A DNA stretch of 64,000 bases, taken from Maribacter halichondriae. Lineage in GTDB: Bacteria; Bacteroidota; Bacteroidia; Flavobacteriales; Flavobacteriaceae. The stretch covers positions 4,220,001 to 4,284,000 of the forward strand of contig NZ_CP107030.1 of NCBI RefSeq assembly GCF_027474825.1. Reading direction: 5' to 3'. Made by a program: the position numbers and the translations under genes. Below the pieces are notes generated by a model. The model saw only the letters and a list, made by a program, of their open reading frames with translations. It made no database searches and was not told the origin of the DNA. Positions 61,031 to 64,000 of the stretch are shown one piece after another (within the stretch, counting starts at the first letter, position 1; the number at the start of each line of letters is the position of its first letter).

Positions 61031-62506
61031 TTATACAATCGGTTTCATTGCGGTCATTGAAGCTCTTAATCGGGCCCCGACTATTTCTACAGGATGTTCC
61101 CTAAGTACTTTGTTTACGGCAATAAGTTTTGCATTATCGACCTGGTTCGACTTTCCTTCTCCGTATTTCTTACCGATGACATCAACATCCACCTTTTTCA
61201 TAAAGTCGGCCAACAAAGGCTTACAGGCGTGGTCGAACAAATAACAACCATATTCGGCCGTATCGGAAATTACCCGGTTCATTTCGAACAATTTCTTTCT
61301 AGCTATGGTATTGGCAATCAAAGGTGTTTCATGTAAGGACTCATAGTAAGCCGATTCACCGATAATACCTGATTCGGTCATGCTCTCATAAGCCAACTCA
61401 ACACCGGCTCGCACCATGGCCACCATCAGAACACCATTATCGTAGAACTCTTGCTCGGAAATTTTATCGTTTCCGGCAGGGGTCTTTTCAAAAGCGGTTT
61501 CCCCTGTTTCGGCACGCCAAATCAATAAATTTTTATCGTCATTGGCCCAATCTTCCATCATGGTTTTTGAAAAATGCCCGGTCATGATGTCATCCATGTG
61601 TTTATGGAACAGCGGGCGCATAATCTCCTTTAGTTCTTCGGATAGCTCAAAAGCCTTGATTTTAGCAGGATTTGAAAGACGATCCATCATATTGGTGATT
61701 CCCCCATATTTCATGCCCTCGGTGACGGTCTCCCATCCATATTGGATTAATTTGGATGCATATCCTGAATCTACCCCTTTCTCGATCATTTTATCAAAAC
61801 ACAATATGCTTCCCGTTTGCAACAAACCACACAAAATCGTCTGCTCGCCCATAAGATCCGATTTTACCTCGGCGACAAAAGAGGATTCCAACACACCGGC
61901 CCGATGTCCGCCAGTAGCCGCAGCATAAGCCTTGGCCTGTTCCAATCCCTTGCCCTGCGGATCATTCGATGGGTGTACCGCTATTAAGGTTGGCACACCA
62001 AATCCTCTTTTATATTCCTCCCGAACCTCGGAACCAGGACATTTGGGTGCCACCATGATGACCGTTAAGTCTTCACGGATCTGCATGCCTTCCTCTACAA
62101 TATTAAAACCATGGGAGTACGAAAGCGTAGCACCCTGCTTCATCAAGGGCATAATCGTGCTTACAACGTTGGTATGTTGTTTATCGGGTGTCAGATTGAT
62201 GACCAAATCGGCGCTCGCAATTAGATTTTCATAGGTATCCACTTTAAAACCATTTTCGGTGGCATTGATATATGATTGTCTCTTTTCTTTGATAGCCGCC
62301 TCACGCAGGGTATATGAAATATCAAGACCTGAATCTCGCATGTTCAATCCTTGATTCAGGCCTTGTGCCCCACAACCAACGATTACTATTTTTTTGCCTT
62401 TCAATGCAGCTACACCATCTGAGAACTCACCAGCTTCCATGAAGCGACATTTTCCAAGTTGGGTCAATTGATCTCGTAATGATAGTGTATTAAAGTAATT
62501 TGCCAT
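61031..62506 (-). CDS. ilvC: Ketol-acid reductoisomerase (class II, long form)
   Basis: 491 residues, the length of class II enzymes with the duplicated C-terminal knotted domain. The N-terminal dinucleotide motif [17 protein letters not shown] and the metal-binding region with [10 protein letters not shown] and later [11 protein letters not shown] are present. It converts acetolactate to dihydroxy-isovalerate with NADPH and Mg2+. It follows ilvN by 70 bp and is followed by a perfect-stem terminator. Confidence 0.94.
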   Translation of the reverse strand: MANYFNTLSLRDQLTQLGKCRFMEAGEFSDGVAALKGKKIVIVGCGAQGLNQGLNMRDSGLDISYTLREAAIKEKRQSYINATENGFKVDTYENLIASADLVINLTPDKQHTNVVSTIMPLMKQGATLSYSHGFNIVEEGMQIREDLTVIMVAPKCPGSEVREEYKRGFGVPTLIAVHPSNDPQGKGLEQAKAYAAATGGHRAGVLESSFVAEVKSDLMGEQTILCGLLQTGSILCFDKMIEKGVDSGYASKLIQYGWETVTEGMKYGGITNMMDRLSNPAKIKAFELSEELKEIMRPLFHKHMDDIMTGHFSKTMMEDWANDDKNLLIWRAETGETAFEKTPAGNDKISEQEFYDNGVLMVAMVRAGVELAYESMTESGIIGESAYYESLHETPLIANTIARKKLFEMNRVISDTAEYGCYLFDHACKPLLADFMKKVDVDVIGKKYGEGKSNQVDNAKLIAVNKVLREHPVEIVGARLRASMTAMKPIV

Positions 62507-62576
62507 GAATAAATAATTTTTATGTCATTCCCATGATGATGGAAATCTGTTTATGTAATTACGTATTGATTATGAT

Positions 62577-63104
62577 TTAACTGTTCTGAAATTCTTTAAG
62601 AATGGCCGAAATCTTCATTTCGTCCTTAGTGACGGCGATTCTACCCGATCGTACAAACTGCATGATGCCAAACGGTTTGAACTGTTCGTGCATTTCATCG
62701 ATCTCACTTCTTCGACCAGACTTTGCCAAAACAAAAAAGTCGCGTGCCACCGTCACAATCTGAGAATTACTATCTTTAATAATATTTTGAATTTGTCGCT
62801 CATCGAACAGTAAATTCGATGCAATCTTGAACAAGGCCGATTCTTGATAAATAGTCTCGTCATCGGTGTGATAAAATGCCTTGATGACTTCGATTTGCTT
62901 TTCTATTTGCCCTACAATGTTGCGCACCCAATCCTCCGTCGTGTTTACGACAATGGTGAATTTAGATACATTATCAATTTCTGACTTAGAGACATTTAAA
63001 CTCTCTATGTTAATGTGACGCTTTAAAAATATACCTGATATTCTGTTAAGCAATCCAACATTATTTTCGGAGTATACCGAAATGGTGAACCATTGTTTTT
63101 TCAT
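62577..63104 (-). CDS. ilvN: Acetolactate synthase small (regulatory) subunit
   Basis: 175 residues. An N-terminal ACT domain (about 5-80) carries SVYSENNVGLLNRISGIFLKRHINIESL, and a C-terminal domain has VTVARDFFVLAKSGRRSEI. It binds valine and activates the large subunit IlvB, which would lie beyond the right edge of the window. Its start overlaps the stop of a methyltransferase gene by 1 bp (TAATG). Confidence 0.92.
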   Translation of the reverse strand: MKKQWFTISVYSENNVGLLNRISGIFLKRHINIESLNVSKSEIDNVSKFTIVVNTTEDWVRNIVGQIEKQIEVIKAFYHTDDETIYQESALFKIASNLLFDERQIQNIIKDSNSQIVTVARDFFVLAKSGRRSEIDEMHEQFKPFGIMQFVRSGRIAVTKDEMKISAILKEFQNS

Positions 63105-63871
63105 TATCTATGTGCTACAATTCTAATTCTTTTATAATCTGCAAACCATTTTCCGTTTCTGAACAAATCAGATCGAAGGCTTTCTTGTACTTCTATCAGT
63201 ATATCATGAACATCTGAATCATCGACATCTTTGAAAAATGGAGCTGCGAACATGGTAAGCCAATCCATAATACCGGTGTTTTTATCCGCCAATTCAGTCG
63301 GACGGTCATACAATTCTGAAAAGCTAACCTTAAACCCTGCCGCCTCAAGTTCTGAAGTATACTTCCCGATAGAAGGAAAGTACCATAATTGCAATTTAGC
63401 TTGCTCCCCATACCCCCTTATTAAAAGGGATTTTCTCAACTGATCGGTTATTGTCCGTACATTGTCTTTACCTCCAAACTCAACGACCATTCTTCCGCCA
63501 GACCTTAAGCTTTTATACATACAACCAATTGCCGCTTTGTGGTCCACGACCCAATGTAAGGCCGCGTTTGAAAAAATAGCATCAAAAGGTTCATAAAACT
63601 CAAAATCACCGGCATCGGCTACTTGAAACTCGCAAAGTGGAAAACTGAACTTTGCCTTTTCAATCATCTCAGGCGAATTGTCAATACCAACTACACTTGA
63701 GGCCATCTCGTTGATTTTATTGGTCAACTCTCCTGAACCACAACCCAAATCAAGGATTCTTTCATGCGATTTCGGATTTAATAAATCAAATAACGCGACG
63801 CCATAGTCATATACGAACGAATGCTTGTCGTTGTATAATGCAGAATCCCATTTGTGTGCTATTTGTTGCAT
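63104..63871 (-). CDS. Class I SAM-dependent methyltransferase inside the ilv operon
   Basis: 255 residues. Motif I is LDLGCGSGELTNKI, followed by VVGIDNSPEMIEKAK and DAIFSNAALHWVVDH, which resemble trans-aconitate 2-methyltransferase-type enzymes. The substrate is unknown. It is translationally coupled to ilvN (TAATG). This is an unusual passenger in an ilv operon; it could be a recent insertion between ilvB and ilvN, but ilvB itself is outside the window. Confidence 0.83.
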   Translation of the reverse strand: MQQIAHKWDSALYNDKHSFVYDYGVALFDLLNPKSHERILDLGCGSGELTNKINEMASSVVGIDNSPEMIEKAKFSFPLCEFQVADAGDFEFYEPFDAIFSNAALHWVVDHKAAIGCMYKSLRSGGRMVVEFGGKDNVRTITDQLRKSLLIRGYGEQAKLQLWYFPSIGKYTSELEAAGFKVSFSELYDRPTELADKNTGIMDWLTMFAAPFFKDVDDSDVHDILIEVQESLRSDLFRNGKWFADYKRIRIVAHR

Positions 63872-63999
63872 TGCCCCACCTTAACCCCTCTCTGGGGAGT
63901 GCATTTTTTTATTTTCTCACTGAGATAATCAATCCGGTTGACCAGTTCAATTTGGTCAAAGTGAAATCCTCTCGCTTTTCCAAGTAGTCTATCAACCCA
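63859..63999 (-). other. Partial open frame at the right edge, unidentified
   Basis: A 46-codon open frame entering from the right edge reads RIDYLSEKIKKC near its middle and ends inside the start of the methyltransferase gene. It contains a repeat-like stretch (CTCCCC AGA GAGGGG) common in Bacteroidota spacers. It may be a gene tail or chance. The context would predict ilvB here, but the residues do not look like the ilvB C-terminus. Confidence 0.25.
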
Positions 64000-64000
64000 T

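Noticed and set aside
1-64000. Many long open frames antisense to, or in other frames of, the annotated genes
   Set aside because: They lie wholly inside well-supported genes, have no family motifs and unnatural composition; treated as shadow frames.

Overview
The window looks like a chromosomal segment of a marine Flavobacteriaceae (Bacteroidota) species. The proteins read as flavobacterial throughout. Several genes are preceded by the Bacteroidota-type promoter (TTG, about 20 bp, TAnnTTTG) instead of -35/-10 boxes, and Shine-Dalgarno sequences are mostly absent. No rRNA, tRNA or CRISPR array was seen. One point governs how the annotation should be read: 17 otherwise normal genes, several of them housekeeping (glmM, uvrA, recG, leuA, uvrD), are broken by 1-2 base indels in or next to homopolymer runs. 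I count about 21 events: 17 single-base deletions, one 2-base deletion and three insertions. In each case the protein continues at the expected residue in the next frame. I treat these as probable sequencing or assembly errors and give repaired gene spans.

Layout, 1-12 kb: the fhs C-terminus, glmM, an AcpH-like phosphodiesterase, gamma-glutamyltranspeptidase, a GluR0-type ligand-gated K+ channel, an acetyltransferase, a LexA-like S24 repressor divergent from a radical-SAM/DUF4130 DNA-repair pair, and uvrA. 12-25 kb: a LOG protein, an M1-like protein with a probable outer-membrane barrel, a fused alpha/beta 2-oxoacid dehydrogenase E1, a membrane-anchored AraC regulator followed by a DoxX operon, a double M16 peptidase, a second DoxX and holA. 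25-50 kb: a glycosyltransferase, two OmpA-like proteins, a zinc metalloprotease, tsaC-like, hydrolases, a small DUF6958/SRPBCC/DUF1801 operon, a Crp/Fnr regulator, a GH16 laminarinase-like lipoprotein, uvrD/pcrA, an M20 amidohydrolase, an FMN glutamate-synthase-like protein, a patatin/M1 pair, recG and a DUF2911 protein.

The last 14 kb is mostly branched-chain amino acid biosynthesis. leuC-leuD-leuA-leuB lie on the plus strand, with a 4-helix-bundle (S23-type) gene flanked by inverted repeats wedged between leuA and leuB. ilvN-ilvC lie on the minus strand, preceded by a methyltransferase. Between the two clusters sits a DUF4242-AraC regulator cleanly interrupted by a 1,253-bp IS3-family element (3-bp target duplication ATC), followed by its likely target, a SAM methyltransferase.

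The most interesting signals are regulatory. (1) A self-cleaving-type S24 repressor and the DNA-repair pair share a 136-bp divergent region holding four regularly spaced GGA-N5-TCC-like dyads that overlap both promoters, which looks like a private SOS-like switch. (2) Two different AraC-family genes are each followed by a target gene carrying 13-14-bp direct repeats at exactly 21-bp period just upstream of a -7 element, so the candidate operators can be read directly from the sequence.
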